Positions 15,601-25,019 are shown, counted from the stretch's first letter. The stretch: 64,000 nt of DNA from Acidimicrobiales bacterium mtb01 (GCA_004379135.1 NBNI01000004.1:124001-188000), one strand, 5' to 3'. The notes: generated by a model from the letters alone, not told the origin. Made by a program: numbers and translations.

Positions 15601-16200
15601 TCAGCGCGGAACCGACGTGTGCTTGAACTCGTTGAGGATGGGCCAATCGATGTCGTCGAGGATCCGCTCGATCGTGTGGATGGCGAGCGCCTCGTCACCC
15701 TCGGCGCGATCGAGCAGGCGGACGAACACCGCCTTGTCGTCGACCACGAACACCGGCACGCCCCACACGTGGTGCGACTCTGCGTACTGCGTGTGCTCGC
15801 GCGCGATGGTGGCGAGCGGACGTCCCGAATCGACCTCGGCGAACACGGCGTCGGCGTCGAGGCCGCATCCCTTGATCACGTTTCCGATCGCCTCGCGGCT
15901 CCGGATGTTGCCGCCGAGTGCGTGTTTGAACTCGTAGAGCGCGTGGTGCAGGTCGACGAACGCGTGCGGCTGGTTGTCGCGCACGGCGATGCCCACTTGT
16001 AGAGCCAGGATTCCCGAATCGGTCTCGGGTGCGTCCCACACCGCCGGCATGCCCGGCTCGACGTGCGACTGGCCGAGGCAGAAGGGAAGGAAGGTCACGT
16101 CCCAGTCGGCGCCGCCGCGCAGACCGGTGACAACGTGGTCGTGGGCGATGCGGCCGTACGGGCAGCGGTAGTCCCACGTAAGGGCGAAACGACGGGTCAT
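15601..16200 (-). CDS. DsbA-family thioredoxin-like protein with single-Cys active site
   Basis: 199 aa with the DsbA fold pattern: N-terminal strand then C13-P-Y-G16, long helical insert, and the cis-Pro loop VWGVPVFVVDD. The second Cys of the CxxC is Gly, so it cannot form the usual disulfide; many such proteins are glutathione or mycothiol transferases or isomerases (2-hydroxychromene-2-carboxylate isomerase-like). ATG at 16200 chosen because AAAGGA lies just upstream and the preceding in-frame sequence is the end of the PAP2 gene. Starts 17 bp after the PAP2 stop, so same operon. Confidence 0.82.
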   Translation of the reverse strand: MTRRFALTWDYRCPYGRIAHDHVVTGLRGGADWDVTFLPFCLGQSHVEPGMPAVWDAPETDSGILALQVGIAVRDNQPHAFVDLHHALYEFKHALGGNIRSREAIGNVIKGCGLDADAVFAEVDSGRPLATIAREHTQYAESHHVWGVPVFVVDDKAVFVRLLDRAEGDEALAIHTIERILDDIDWPILNEFKHTSVPR

Positions 16201-16217
16201 GGAGATCCTTTCAGTTC

Positions 16218-16772
16218 TCAGCGCAGGCGCTTCACGAGAGGACGGACGAGGAGACCGAGTCCGACACCGACCGCGGCTCCACCGATCACATCGGAGGCGT
16301 GATGGATGCGCACGAACGCACGACTGGTTCCGACGATGCCGGCCAGACCGAACCACAGCGGCGCCGACTTCTTGCCGTCGAGAGTGGTGAGAACGGTGGC
16401 AGCGAACGCGGCTGCACTGGCGTGACCGCTCGGGAAGCTGCTGGTGGACGGCGTGCGCACCTCGAAGCGATCGTCACCCGAGTCGGTGGGGCGCTCGCGC
16501 TTGAACAGTCGCTTCACGCCTTGATTGACGATGAGCGATTCGGCACCCAGAAGGGCCGACAGAACGACGGCCTGATCGGCTCGCTTCGAGCTGGTGAGAC
16601 CGCGCGCGACGCCCACGAGATGCCAGATGAGGCTCCAGTCGCCGAGGTGGCTCGCGGCCGTGAACACGCGCGCCGCCCGAGGATCGTGACGAAGAGGTTC
16701 GAGTCGCTCGTCGATCAGCGCGTCGAACGCGGCCACGCGGGGTCCGAAGTCAGCGGCGCCGCGGGCGTTCAT
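16218..16772 (-). CDS. PAP2-family phosphatase
   Basis: 184 aa. The three PAP2 motifs are in order: KRLFKRERP (KX6RP), PSGH, and SRAFVRIHHASDV (SRX5HX3D). Such enzymes remove phosphate from lipid phosphates such as phosphatidate or undecaprenyl diphosphate. Hydrophobic segments around residues 75-90, 115-130 and 140-175 suggest a membrane protein, shorter than the six-helix forms. Between the alpha/beta hydrolase and the DsbA-like gene in one run (3 bp and 17 bp gaps). Confidence 0.88.
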   Translation of the reverse strand: MNARGAADFGPRVAAFDALIDERLEPLRHDPRAARVFTAASHLGDWSLIWHLVGVARGLTSSKRADQAVVLSALLGAESLIVNQGVKRLFKRERPTDSGDDRFEVRTPSTSSFPSGHASAAAFAATVLTTLDGKKSAPLWFGLAGIVGTSRAFVRIHHASDVIGGAAVGVGLGLLVRPLVKRLR

Positions 16773-16775
16773 CGA

Positions 16776-17618
16776 TCAGGGCTCGAGGGTGTCGGCGAAG
16801 GTGTCGATGATGCGGGCGATACGCGCCGGATCGACGAACGGGCCGAAGTGATCGAGGTCGCTGTACTCGATGTGGTTTCCCTTCGGAATTCGATCGGCCA
16901 CGGCCTCGGCCCAACCCGACGGCTGGAACGGTTCGGGATGGCCGCTGAGCACCCACACCGGAATGGTGATGTCAGTGAGCTTCTTCCAGAGGTTGGGAAT
17001 GTTCGGGTTGCGGAAGTTCTCGGCCTCGAGAGCGGGCGAGCACTTGAGGTGCACCTGTCCGTCGTCGCCCTTGCGGAAGCCGCCGTGCACATAGGCCTCG
17101 AGCGCCTCGGGGGCGAACGATGACATCGGCATCTTCGAGCCGAAATTTTTTATTGCATCGTCGAAACTCTTGAACGACGCCCTGCGTCGCGCCGCGCCGT
17201 CGGCGAGGTTGTTGGGTCGATTGGCCGGCATCTTCATGTCAGCCGGCGGAACGATCGGCTCGTACAGCAGCAGACCGCGGAAGAGCGACGGGTCCTTCAG
17301 CGCGGCGAGCAGCAGCGTCGCGCCGCCCATCGAATGGCCGACACCGATGATGCCGCCCTTCTCGTGGACGGCCTTGGCCGCGGCCTGGGCGTCGGCGCCG
17401 TACCCGGCCCAGGCGACCTTCCAGTCCTTGGGCAGTGCGGTGTCGCCGTGTCCGCGATGATCGAACGAATAGCAATGGAACCGACGGGTGAGATGCGAGG
17501 CCACCGGAGACCAGCACAGGCCATGGAATCCGTTGGCGTGCGACAGGAGCATGTTGGGCCCGATGCCGCCCAGATCGTGCAGTTCGACCTTGACGCCGTT
17601 GGTGGATGCGACTTTCAC
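16776..17618 (-). CDS. Alpha/beta hydrolase
   Basis: 280 aa, GTG start. Oxyanion segment LLSHANGFHG, DHRGHGDT, nucleophile elbow GHSMGG and a final histidine in DHFGP match the family; the acid is probably the Asp in the late SDLD. It should hydrolyse an ester or similar bond in the cytosol. The family is too broad to give a substrate. Probably first gene of the run with PAP2 and the DsbA-like protein. The 102 bp upstream separate it from the acyl-CoA dehydrogenase gene on the same strand and show no clear promoter to me. Confidence 0.85.
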   Translation of the reverse strand: MKVASTNGVKVELHDLGGIGPNMLLSHANGFHGLCWSPVASHLTRRFHCYSFDHRGHGDTALPKDWKVAWAGYGADAQAAAKAVHEKGGIIGVGHSMGGATLLLAALKDPSLFRGLLLYEPIVPPADMKMPANRPNNLADGAARRRASFKSFDDAIKNFGSKMPMSSFAPEALEAYVHGGFRKGDDGQVHLKCSPALEAENFRNPNIPNLWKKLTDITIPVWVLSGHPEPFQPSGWAEAVADRIPKGNHIEYSDLDHFGPFVDPARIARIIDTFADTLEP

Positions 17619-17720
17619 GGTTGGTGTCTCACTCGGAAGATTGCGAAGCCGTCAGTGTACGGCCGGGTTCGACGAGTTCTGCGGGGAACGCCGTGATGGC
17701 GACCCTCACCAGGTGTGACG

Positions 17721-18830
17721 TCAGCCCTTCGGTTCGCGCGGCAAGCCCAGCAAACGCTCGCCGATGATGTTGCGCTGAACCTGACTTGTTCCTCCGGCGA
17801 TGCGACCACCCGGTGCGGCCAGGAGTCCGAAAGCATCGGGGCCGTCGAGCGTGGCCGAAGCACCCGAGAAGTCGGCGCGCAGCATCGCCACGTCGAACAT
17901 CATCTCGGTGATACCGAGTTTCATGAGCGAGGCGGCGGTGGAAGCCACCGGACCCTGACGCTGCGCCATCGCCTTGTACGCCATGCCCTGGGAGAGAAGG
18001 CCGGCGAGTTCTTGACGTTCGAGTGCCGACAATTCGCGTCCCTCTGCGAGGCGGGCGATCGAATCGAGTCGGCGTTCGAGCGAGATGATGCTCGTGCCGA
18101 TGTGTCCGCGCTCGGACGTGAGCACGGCCATGCCGACGCCCCAGCCTCCGTGCAACGGGCCGATGAGCGCATCGGCCGGCACCTGGACGTCGGTGAAGAA
18201 CACCTCGTCGAATTCGGCTTCACCGGTCATCTGCTTGAGAGGACGGATCTCGATGCCGGGCAGGCTCATGTCGAGGAGGAAGAACGAGATGCCCTCGTGC
18301 TTGGGCGCCTCGGGATTGGTGCGCGCCATGAGGATGCCCCAGTTGCTGTAGCGGCCACCGGAGCACCACACCTTCTGCCCGTTCACGATGTAGCGATCGC
18401 CGTCGCGCTCGGCCTTGGTGCTGAGCGAACCCAGATCGCTACCGGCACCGGGTTCGCTGAACAACTGGCACCACACGTGCTCGCCGCGCAAGGTGGCGTT
18501 CAGATGTTGCGTCTTCTGCTCGTCGGAACCGAACTTCTGGATCGCTCCACCGGCCAGGACCAGACCGACCATGTTGAACACTCCCGGAACCCCGGCCAAT
18601 GCGCATTCGAGGAGCCACTGCGATTGGTGAGCCGGGGTGAGGCCTTGTCCGCCCACCTCGACCGGCCAGTGGATGCCGGCCTTGCCCGAGGCGTAGAGGT
18701 GCTTCTGCCAGGCGAGTCCCTGCTCGACGAGATCGGGTGGACAGATCGCGCCGTAGTCGCGGGGCGCGTGGTGCTTGTTGGCGGCCAGCCATTGGGCCGC
18801 CTGCTGCCCGAACTCTTCGACGCTGATCAT
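17721..18830 (-). CDS. Acyl-CoA dehydrogenase
   Basis: 369 aa. FAD-enzyme signatures: WCQLFSEPGAGSDL, then GQKVWCSGG, FDEVFFTDVQVP, and C-terminal GGTSQVQRNIIGERLLGLP. It oxidises an acyl-CoA to the 2-enoyl-CoA, passing electrons to ETF. About 30 residues shorter than the paralogue at 21443; mycobacterial steroid and fatty acid enzymes of this kind often work as pairs, so the two may form a heteromer, which is an inference. Stop at 17721, start 18830; same strand run with SDR and acyl-CoA ligase upstream (25 bp gap to the SDR). Confidence 0.92.
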   Translation of the reverse strand: MISVEEFGQQAAQWLAANKHHAPRDYGAICPPDLVEQGLAWQKHLYASGKAGIHWPVEVGGQGLTPAHQSQWLLECALAGVPGVFNMVGLVLAGGAIQKFGSDEQKTQHLNATLRGEHVWCQLFSEPGAGSDLGSLSTKAERDGDRYIVNGQKVWCSGGRYSNWGILMARTNPEAPKHEGISFFLLDMSLPGIEIRPLKQMTGEAEFDEVFFTDVQVPADALIGPLHGGWGVGMAVLTSERGHIGTSIISLERRLDSIARLAEGRELSALERQELAGLLSQGMAYKAMAQRQGPVASTAASLMKLGITEMMFDVAMLRADFSGASATLDGPDAFGLLAAPGGRIAGGTSQVQRNIIGERLLGLPREPKG

Positions 18831-18855
18831 GAGAGTTGTCTAGTTGACGCTTCGT

Positions 18856-19749
18856 CTACTTGAAGAAGGGGAGGAACATGGCGGTTTCCTCGCCGAGATT
18901 GTTCGGAACCGCGTAGCCCTTCTGATCGGTGATGGTGCCCCAATTGGCCTGCACGTCCTCGAGAGTGAGATTCGGGTTGAAGTAACCCTGTGTCTCGCCG
19001 ATGAACACGTGGGCCACACGGCCGCCGCCCACCGAGAATGTCTGACCCGACACGGGGCAGTCCTCGTGGGCCAGGTACGCGACGAGCGGCGACACCAGAC
19101 CCGGATCGAGCTTGTCGGCGAGACCACCCATGATGTTCTCGGTCATGCGCGTGAGGGCCAGCGGTGCGATGGCGTTGGCCTTGATGTTGTTACGCGCACC
19201 CTCGACGGCGAGCACACGCGTGAAGCCGACCAGGCCCATCTTGGCCGCGCCGTAGTTGGTCTGGCCGAAGTTGCCGAACACACCGGCCGCCGACGACGTG
19301 GAGATGATGCGGCCGTAACCCTGCTCGCGCATCTTCACGAACGCCGGCTTGGTCACGTAGAACGCGCCCTTCAAGTGGACGTCGAGAACCGGATTGAGCA
19401 GATCGGGTTCCATGTTGTGAAAGGCCTTGTCGCGCAGGATGCCGGCGTTGTTCACCACGATGTCGACGCGTCCGAACGTGTCGATCGCGGTCTTGACGAT
19501 GGCCTCGCCGCCCTCGGGCGTGGCGACCGAGTTGGTGTCGGCCACGGCTTCACCGCCGAGCGCCTTGATCTCGTCGACCACCTTCTGGGCGGCCGTCGTG
19601 CTCGCACCGGTGCCGTCGACCGAACCGCCGAGATCGTTCACCACGATCAGCGCGCCGCGGCTGGCCATGAGGAGCGCGTGCTGGCGACCGAGTCCGCCGC
19701 CGGCTCCGGTGATGATCGCTACTTTGCCGTCGTAACCGAGTTGGGACAT
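18856..19749 (-). CDS. MFE-2-type 3-hydroxyacyl-CoA dehydrogenase (SDR)
   Basis: 297 aa. ITGAGGGLGRQHAL, VNNAGILRDK and YGAAK place it in the SDR branch of the dehydrogenase half of peroxisomal multifunctional enzyme 2. The phrase VVNDLGGxxDGxG is the hallmark of that branch. It would oxidise (3R)-hydroxyacyl-CoA with NAD. ATG at 19749 has AGGAAG just upstream; a longer reading is the acyl-CoA ligase in another frame. A close paralogue is at 38275, where it is followed by the hydratase half. Here the partner hydratase is absent, but a ligase and dehydrogenase flank it. Confidence 0.9.
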   Translation of the reverse strand: MSQLGYDGKVAIITGAGGGLGRQHALLMASRGALIVVNDLGGSVDGTGASTTAAQKVVDEIKALGGEAVADTNSVATPEGGEAIVKTAIDTFGRVDIVVNNAGILRDKAFHNMEPDLLNPVLDVHLKGAFYVTKPAFVKMREQGYGRIISTSSAAGVFGNFGQTNYGAAKMGLVGFTRVLAVEGARNNIKANAIAPLALTRMTENIMGGLADKLDPGLVSPLVAYLAHEDCPVSGQTFSVGGGRVAHVFIGETQGYFNPNLTLEDVQANWGTITDQKGYAVPNNLGEETAMFLPFFK

Positions 19750-19802
19750 GTGAGTACTTCCTGACTGACGTGGGGATGGGGGATCGAGAACGAGCGCTGA
19801 AA

Positions 19803-21410
19803 CTAGCCCAGCACCTGGCGGGCATGAGCAGTCAGCGACTTGTAATCGAGTTTGCCGTTGCCGGCGCGGCCCACGGTGTCGATGCGCAGAACGCGCTTGG
19901 GGGCCTTGTAACTGGCCAGGTGCGACTTCACGTGGGCGATCAAGGTCGCTTCGTCGACGGTCTGGCCGGGTAGAGGTTCGACGAGAGCGGTGATGGCTTG
20001 GCCGAAACGCTCGTCGGGAACACCGACCACGGCGGCGTCGGCCACGGACGGATGCAACTTGAGGACTTCCTCGACCTCTTCGGGGTACACCTTCTCGCCA
20101 CCGGTGTTGATGCACTGGCTTCCGCGGCCGAGAAGACGCACCGTGCCGTCGGCTTCGACGGAGGCCCAGTCGCCCGGGATCGACCAGCGCGTTCCGTCGA
20201 TCACCTGGAACGTGGCGGCCGACTTCGCTTCGTCCTTGTAGTAGCCGATGGGCGTGTGGCCGCGCAGCGCCACGCGTCCGAGTTCGCCCGAACCCGGCAC
20301 GACTTCGCGTCCTTCCTCGGTGAGGACTTTCGTGTTGGGTCCGAGGGCGAACTTGGCGGTGTCGGCCGCCCCGTCGGCGGTGGTGGTGCTGGTGGCCATG
20401 CCGATCGCCTCGGACGAACCGAGTGAATCGACCATGATGAGCCGCGAGTTGTAGCGGAGCAGACCGGCCTTCGTCTCGGCCGAGAACATCACGCCGCTCG
20501 AGATGATGACGCGCAGACTCGAGATGTCCCATTTGCCGATGTCGGCTTCGAGGGCGCGCAGAATGGGTTTGGCGAAAGCGTCGCCGACGATCGACATCGA
20601 GTTGATGCGCTTCTCCTCGATGGTGTCGAGTAGAAGTTCGGCTTCGAAGCGCCGCGACGGCATCGTGATCACGCTGCCGCCGATCATCAGGTTGCTCATC
20701 GCGTTGAAGAGGCCGGTGCCGTGCATGAGGGGAGCCGCGGGCAGATTGCGCGGACCGGGCTTGCCGAGTCGTTGGGCCATGGCGTCCCAGTCGGGTCGTT
20801 CGGGCAGACGGTTCTTGTTCGAACTGTCGAGCGCGAGGAAGAGGTCCTCCTGTCGCCACATCACGCCCTTGGGGAAGCCGGTGGTTCCACCGGTGTAGAG
20901 GAGTAGGAGATCGTCGCCCGATCGCGCCCACGGCGCGGTGGACTCACGCGTGTCGGCCGCGGCCTTTTCGTAGTCGACCGCCCACGTCGGGCAGGGCCCG
21001 CTGCCATCGTCGACCCACAACCACGTGGTGACCCGCGGAACCCGCGAGCGAACCGAATCGACCAGATCGCTGAAGCACCCGTGGAAGACGACTGCGACGA
21101 CGTCGGCGTTGTCCCAGATGTAGACCAGCTCGTCGGCGGTGTAGCGATAGTTGGTGTTGACCGGAGCGAGGCCGATCTTGAAGGCGGCGAAGATGCTCTC
21201 GAGATACTGCGGGCAGTTGTAGAGGTACTGCGCGATCTTGTCCTGGCGCTTCACGCCGGCCGCCAGCAGCGTGGCCGCCACACCCGACGCGCGTCGATCG
21301 AAGTCTCGCCAGGTGTGGAGCGTGTCCTCGAACTCCTGGGCCGGAGCATCGGGCAGGCGCTGGGCCACGAATTCCCAGATGTCGGCGAAGTTCCACTCGG
21401 CGCTCGTCAT
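19803..21410 (-). CDS. Acyl-CoA synthetase (AMP-dependent ligase)
   Basis: 535 aa. P-loop of adenylating enzymes LLYTGGTTGFPKGVMW, motif SLGSSEAIG, hinge LLGRGSQCINTGGEKVYPEEVEE and the C-terminal GNGKLDYK lysine motif. It activates a fatty or steroid-side-chain acid with ATP and CoA. ATG at 21410 fits TACGCT (minus strand, 21418-21423) 7 nt upstream; longer readings have no matching family sequence. First gene of the run ligase-SDR-acyl-CoA dehydrogenase, a compact beta-oxidation operon. Confidence 0.93.
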   Translation of the reverse strand: MTSAEWNFADIWEFVAQRLPDAPAQEFEDTLHTWRDFDRRASGVAATLLAAGVKRQDKIAQYLYNCPQYLESIFAAFKIGLAPVNTNYRYTADELVYIWDNADVVAVVFHGCFSDLVDSVRSRVPRVTTWLWVDDGSGPCPTWAVDYEKAAADTRESTAPWARSGDDLLLLYTGGTTGFPKGVMWRQEDLFLALDSSNKNRLPERPDWDAMAQRLGKPGPRNLPAAPLMHGTGLFNAMSNLMIGGSVITMPSRRFEAELLLDTIEEKRINSMSIVGDAFAKPILRALEADIGKWDISSLRVIISSGVMFSAETKAGLLRYNSRLIMVDSLGSSEAIGMATSTTTADGAADTAKFALGPNTKVLTEEGREVVPGSGELGRVALRGHTPIGYYKDEAKSAATFQVIDGTRWSIPGDWASVEADGTVRLLGRGSQCINTGGEKVYPEEVEEVLKLHPSVADAAVVGVPDERFGQAITALVEPLPGQTVDEATLIAHVKSHLASYKAPKRVLRIDTVGRAGNGKLDYKSLTAHARQVLG

Positions 21411-21417
21411 TCGATGG

Positions 21418-21433
21418 AGCGTACGCCTAGCGT
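21418..21433. promoter_or_regulatory. Divergent -10 boxes for ligase and acyl-CoA dehydrogenase
   Basis: TACGCT on the minus strand (21418-21423, 7 nt before the ligase ATG) and TAGCGT on the plus strand (21428-21433, 9 nt before the dehydrogenase ATG) stand 4 bp apart in a 32-bp spacer. Confidence 0.5.
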
Positions 21434-21442
21434 GTTCTTTCG

Positions 21443-22660
21443 ATGGAATTCGAAGTTCCCGGTGCCGACGATCCGCGACGACAAGCCGTTCGCGATTGGC
21501 TCGCGGCTCATCCGCAACCCACGGGTCGCCAATTGGCCGAGGCCGGATACGTCGCTCCGCACTGGCCGGCTCCATACGGATTGGGCGCCGATCCCATTCA
21601 CCAGATCGTGATCGACGACGAGTTGTCGAAGGCCGGCGTGCGTCGACCGGCCAATCCGATCGGCATCGGCTGGGCCGGTCCCACGATCGTGTACGCCGGA
21701 ACCGACGAGCAGAAGAAGCGCTATCTCCTGCCACTGCTGTCGGGCGAGGAGTTCTGGTGCCAGTTGTTCAGCGAGCCGGGCAGCGGAAGCGATCTGGCCA
21801 ATCTCGGAACGCGCGCGGTGCGCGACGGTGACGAGTACGTGGTGAACGGCCAGAAGATCTGGACCAGCGGAGCGCAGCACGCCGAGTTCGGCATCCTCAT
21901 CGCGCGCACCGATCCCGAATCGCCCAAGCACAAGGGTGTCTCGTACTTCATCTGCCCGATGGACACGCCGGGCATCGAGATCCGCCCCATTCGCGAGATG
22001 ACCGGAGCTCAAACCTTCAACGAGGTGTTCTTCACCGACGTGCGTCTGCCGGCCGCCAACCTCGTGGGCGCCGAAGGCGACGGATGGCGACTCGCCAAGG
22101 TCACGCTCGGCAACGAGCGGGTGTCGCTCTCGAGCGGCGGCGTGCTGTGGGGAAGCGGCCCCACGGCGCTCGAGATGCTCGACGCGGTTCGTGAGCGGGG
22201 GCCGGTGACCGACCCGATCATGCGCCAACGTCTCGCCGAGATCTACATCGAGCACACTCTGCTCGACCTCATTCGCCTCCGTACGCTCTCGGCACGCTTG
22301 CGCGGCGAGCAGCCCGGACCGGAAGCGAGCATCCGGAAGGTTCTCGCCGACGAACACGGACAGCACGTGATGGAAGTGGCGCGCGACATCCTCGGTGCGC
22401 ACGGAATGCTGCACCAGACGCTCGACGGTTCGCAGCGCGGGCAGCACAACGGACTTGGCGGCGGTGGCGGCGTGGGTCTGCGCTCGCTCGACCATCCCGG
22501 TTGGTTCGACGGTTACATGTTCGCCCGGGCACTCACGATCGGCGGAGGCACCGGCGAAGTACAGCGAAACATCGTGGCCGAACGAGTTCTCGGTCTGCCG
22601 CACGACGTCGACGTACTGCAGGGCATGTCGTGGGCCGAGACGCAACGCGTCCGCGGCTGA
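21443..22660 (+). CDS. Acyl-CoA dehydrogenase
   Basis: 405 aa. EFWCQLFSEPGSGSDLA, GQKIWTSGAQ, FNEVFFTDVRLP and a C-terminal GGGTGEVQRNIVAERVLGLP identify the family, with the FAD-binding loops in the expected order. Divergent from the ligase operon through a shared 32-bp promoter region, so co-expression is likely. It probably does the first oxidation of an acyl-CoA with ETF as acceptor. Longer than the enzyme at 17721; the last 30 residues carry an extra tail after the conserved end. Confidence 0.93.
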   Translation: MEFEVPGADDPRRQAVRDWLAAHPQPTGRQLAEAGYVAPHWPAPYGLGADPIHQIVIDDELSKAGVRRPANPIGIGWAGPTIVYAGTDEQKKRYLLPLLSGEEFWCQLFSEPGSGSDLANLGTRAVRDGDEYVVNGQKIWTSGAQHAEFGILIARTDPESPKHKGVSYFICPMDTPGIEIRPIREMTGAQTFNEVFFTDVRLPAANLVGAEGDGWRLAKVTLGNERVSLSSGGVLWGSGPTALEMLDAVRERGPVTDPIMRQRLAEIYIEHTLLDLIRLRTLSARLRGEQPGPEASIRKVLADEHGQHVMEVARDILGAHGMLHQTLDGSQRGQHNGLGGGGGVGLRSLDHPGWFDGYMFARALTIGGGTGEVQRNIVAERVLGLPHDVDVLQGMSWAETQRVRG

Positions 22661-22663
22661 ACC

Positions 22664-23350
22664 TCAGGCGAGTGCGCTCACTCCGAGCACGTCGGGAAGT
22701 TCGTCGAACGACGTGATACGTCGCACGTGGTTCGGTCGATCGGGCCACGGGTCGTTCCAGCGGTCGATCCAGATCGGCGCGAGTCCGGCCGCCGCGGCAC
22801 CGAGCACGTCGGCGCGCACCGAATCGCCCACGTAGGCCACCCGGGCCGGGTCGAGCCCGAGCCGCTCGCACCCGGCGAGGAACGCCGCCGGGTCGGGCTT
22901 CAGCGGCTCACCAGGGAAGAGCGCAAACTCGAACCAGTCGTGCAGACGGAGTCGCTGGATCTCGCGTTCGACGAATTCGTTGTTGGTGAGCACGGCGATG
23001 CGAATCTCGTGCACGAGGTGGTCGAGGACCGGAACCACGTCGGGGAAGAAGCCGACCCACAGGTTCTCCTCGAAGCGATCGAGCATGATGCGGCGATCGT
23101 CCTCGTGCCGGTGGGCGAACACCTCGTGCCACAGATGGCGGCGGGCCTCCCACAGCTTCCAGGTGTTGCGGTGCCATACGAAATCGTGCTCGGGGTGCGA
23201 CTCCCAGAAGTGCCGCCGGATGTACGAATGGGCGGCCGCGACATCATCGTCGTCGGCGAACGATTCGAGGCAGCGGGTGAGCGATCCCCACCAGTCGATG
23301 AGCGTGTCGTCGAGGTCGAACATCACTGCATCGAACGCGCGTCCCGCCAT
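22664..23350 (-). CDS. HAD family hydrolase
   Basis: 228 aa. N-terminal DxD motif F-D12-L-D14-D-T, second motif VLTNN, third and fourth region PDPAAFLAGC and VAYVGDSVRADVLGA. Helical cap between residues 20 and 100 as in subfamily IA phosphatases. Cytosolic phosphatase for a small phosphorylated compound. TAGGCT (minus strand, 23358-23363) 7 nt before the ATG indicates leaderless transcription. Convergent with the acyl-CoA dehydrogenase, the stops 3 bp apart. Confidence 0.88.
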   Translation of the reverse strand: MAGRAFDAVMFDLDDTLIDWWGSLTRCLESFADDDDVAAAHSYIRRHFWESHPEHDFVWHRNTWKLWEARRHLWHEVFAHRHEDDRRIMLDRFEENLWVGFFPDVVPVLDHLVHEIRIAVLTNNEFVEREIQRLRLHDWFEFALFPGEPLKPDPAAFLAGCERLGLDPARVAYVGDSVRADVLGAAAAGLAPIWIDRWNDPWPDRPNHVRRITSFDELPDVLGVSALA

Positions 23351-23357
23351 GACGTCG

Positions 23358-23378
23358 AGCCTAGGTGACCCCTACGAT
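23358..23378. promoter_or_regulatory. Divergent leaderless promoters
   Basis: TAGGCT on the minus strand (23358-23363) is 7 nt from the HAD ATG; TACGAT on the plus strand (23373-23378) is 6 nt from the ligase ATG. The 34-bp spacer thus carries two leaderless starts. Confidence 0.55.
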
Positions 23379-23384
23379 TCGGCC

Positions 23385-24950
23385 ATGTCCGCCATCACCA
23401 CCACCGCCGGAATCGTCCGTGTCCATGGCACCGAGCGTGCCGACCGCGTGTCGCTCATCGAAGGAGAGCGAACGCTCACGTGGGGCCAGTTGTACGAACG
23501 GGCGCAACGAGTGGCCAACGGGTTCGCCGCACTCGGTGTGGGCAACCAGGATCGCGTGGCGTTCCTCGACAAGAACGGCATCGCCCACTTCGACGTCTTC
23601 TTCGGGGCCGCTCTCCTCAATGCGGTGAGCGTCGACGTCAACTGGCGTCTGGCCGCCCCCGAGGTCGAGTACATCGTCAACGACGCGCAGGCCAAGGTGC
23701 TCGTGGTCGGCCCCGACTTCGTGCCGATCCTCGAGGCCATCGCGTCGTCGCTGAGCACCGTCACCAAGATCTTCGTGATCGGCGGTCACGCCAAGTACGA
23801 CGACTTCGAAGCCTGGTTGTCGAAACAGTCCACCGGCGATCCGGGTGTCGAGGCCAAGGCCGACGACGTGGCCTTCCAGCTGTACTCCAGCGGAACCACG
23901 GGTCGTCCGAAGGGCGTCATGCTGTCGAACGACAACTTCTTCGCCCTGCTGCCGGTGGCCAAGGACATCTGGGAGTTGTCGGAGAACTCGGTGAACATGG
24001 TGGCGATGCCGCTCTTCCACGTGGGCGGTGGCGGCTGGGCGACGGCCGGGATGTACGAGGGCAGCGCGAGCGTGATCGTGCGCGAACTCGATCCGTCTGC
24101 GGTGGTGCGTCTCATCGGCGAGAAGCGCATCACGCACGGCTTCCTCGTACCGGCCGCGCTGCAGTTCATGCTCATGGTTCCCGGTGCGGAGGACGCCGAC
24201 TTCTCGAGCCTCCAAGTGATCGTCTACGGCGCCGCGCCGATTTCGGAAGAAGTGCTGCGCAACTGCGTGCGCGTCTTCAAGTGCAAGTTCTGGCAGGCGT
24301 ACGGTCTCACCGAGACCACGGGAGCCGTCGTCAACCTTCCTCCGGCCGACCACGATCCGAACGGTCCCAACAAGCACCGTCTGCGCAGTTGCGGACTCCC
24401 CGGCCCGGGAGTTGAAGTGCGCATCGTCGACACCGACACGATGACCGACTGCCCGCAAGGTGCCGTGGGTGAGATCTGGATCCGCTCGCCGCAGGTGATG
24501 CTGGGGTACTGGAACATGCCGGAGGAAACGGCCAAGTCGATCACGAAGGACGGCTGGTTCCGGTCGGGCGACGCCGGCTACCTCGACGCCGACGGCTACC
24601 TCTACATCCACGATCGCGTGAAGGACATGATCGTGTCGGGCGGGGAGAACGTGTATCCCGCCGAGGTGGAGAACGTCCTCATGTCGCATCCAGGAATCGC
24701 CGACGTGGCCGTGATCGGTGTGCCCGATGAGAAGTGGGGCGAGACACCCAAGGCCATCGTTGTGCGCAAGCCCGGGGTCGAGGTGGCCGAGCAGGAGATC
24801 ATCGATTTCGCCCGCGAGCGCCTGGCCAAGTTCAAATGCCCCACCAGTGTGACCTGGATCGACATGCTTCCGCGCAACCCCAGCGGCAAGATCCTGAAGA
24901 AGGATCTGCGCGAGCCCTACTGGGCCGGTCGCGAACGTCGGGTGAACTGA
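23385..24950 (+). CDS. Long-chain acyl-CoA ligase (FadD-like)
   Basis: 521 aa AMP-dependent ligase. LYSSGTTGRPKGVMLS P-loop, YGLTETTG, then YIHDRVKDMIVSGGENVYPAEVE and the catalytic lysine motif PRNPSGKILKKDLR. FadD-type enzymes load fatty acids onto CoA. The ATG at 23385 has TACGAT 6 nt before it; sequence further upstream is the antisense of the HAD gene. Resembles mycobacterial FadD13/FadD3-like enzymes in general layout. No neighbour on its strand until the metal transporter 70 bp later. Confidence 0.93.
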   Translation: MSAITTTAGIVRVHGTERADRVSLIEGERTLTWGQLYERAQRVANGFAALGVGNQDRVAFLDKNGIAHFDVFFGAALLNAVSVDVNWRLAAPEVEYIVNDAQAKVLVVGPDFVPILEAIASSLSTVTKIFVIGGHAKYDDFEAWLSKQSTGDPGVEAKADDVAFQLYSSGTTGRPKGVMLSNDNFFALLPVAKDIWELSENSVNMVAMPLFHVGGGGWATAGMYEGSASVIVRELDPSAVVRLIGEKRITHGFLVPAALQFMLMVPGAEDADFSSLQVIVYGAAPISEEVLRNCVRVFKCKFWQAYGLTETTGAVVNLPPADHDPNGPNKHRLRSCGLPGPGVEVRIVDTDTMTDCPQGAVGEIWIRSPQVMLGYWNMPEETAKSITKDGWFRSGDAGYLDADGYLYIHDRVKDMIVSGGENVYPAEVENVLMSHPGIADVAVIGVPDEKWGETPKAIVVRKPGVEVAEQEIIDFARERLAKFKCPTSVTWIDMLPRNPSGKILKKDLREPYWAGRERRVN

Positions 24951-25019
24951 ATTCCGACCGATCGAATCAACAAATACACCGATCTAGCAGGTCCTTTTCG
25001 TCCCCGGTAGGGTGTCGGA

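Noticed and set aside
22980-23384. N-terminal extension of the acyl-CoA ligase
   Set aside because: It is antisense of the HAD gene; a -10 box and family start support 23385.
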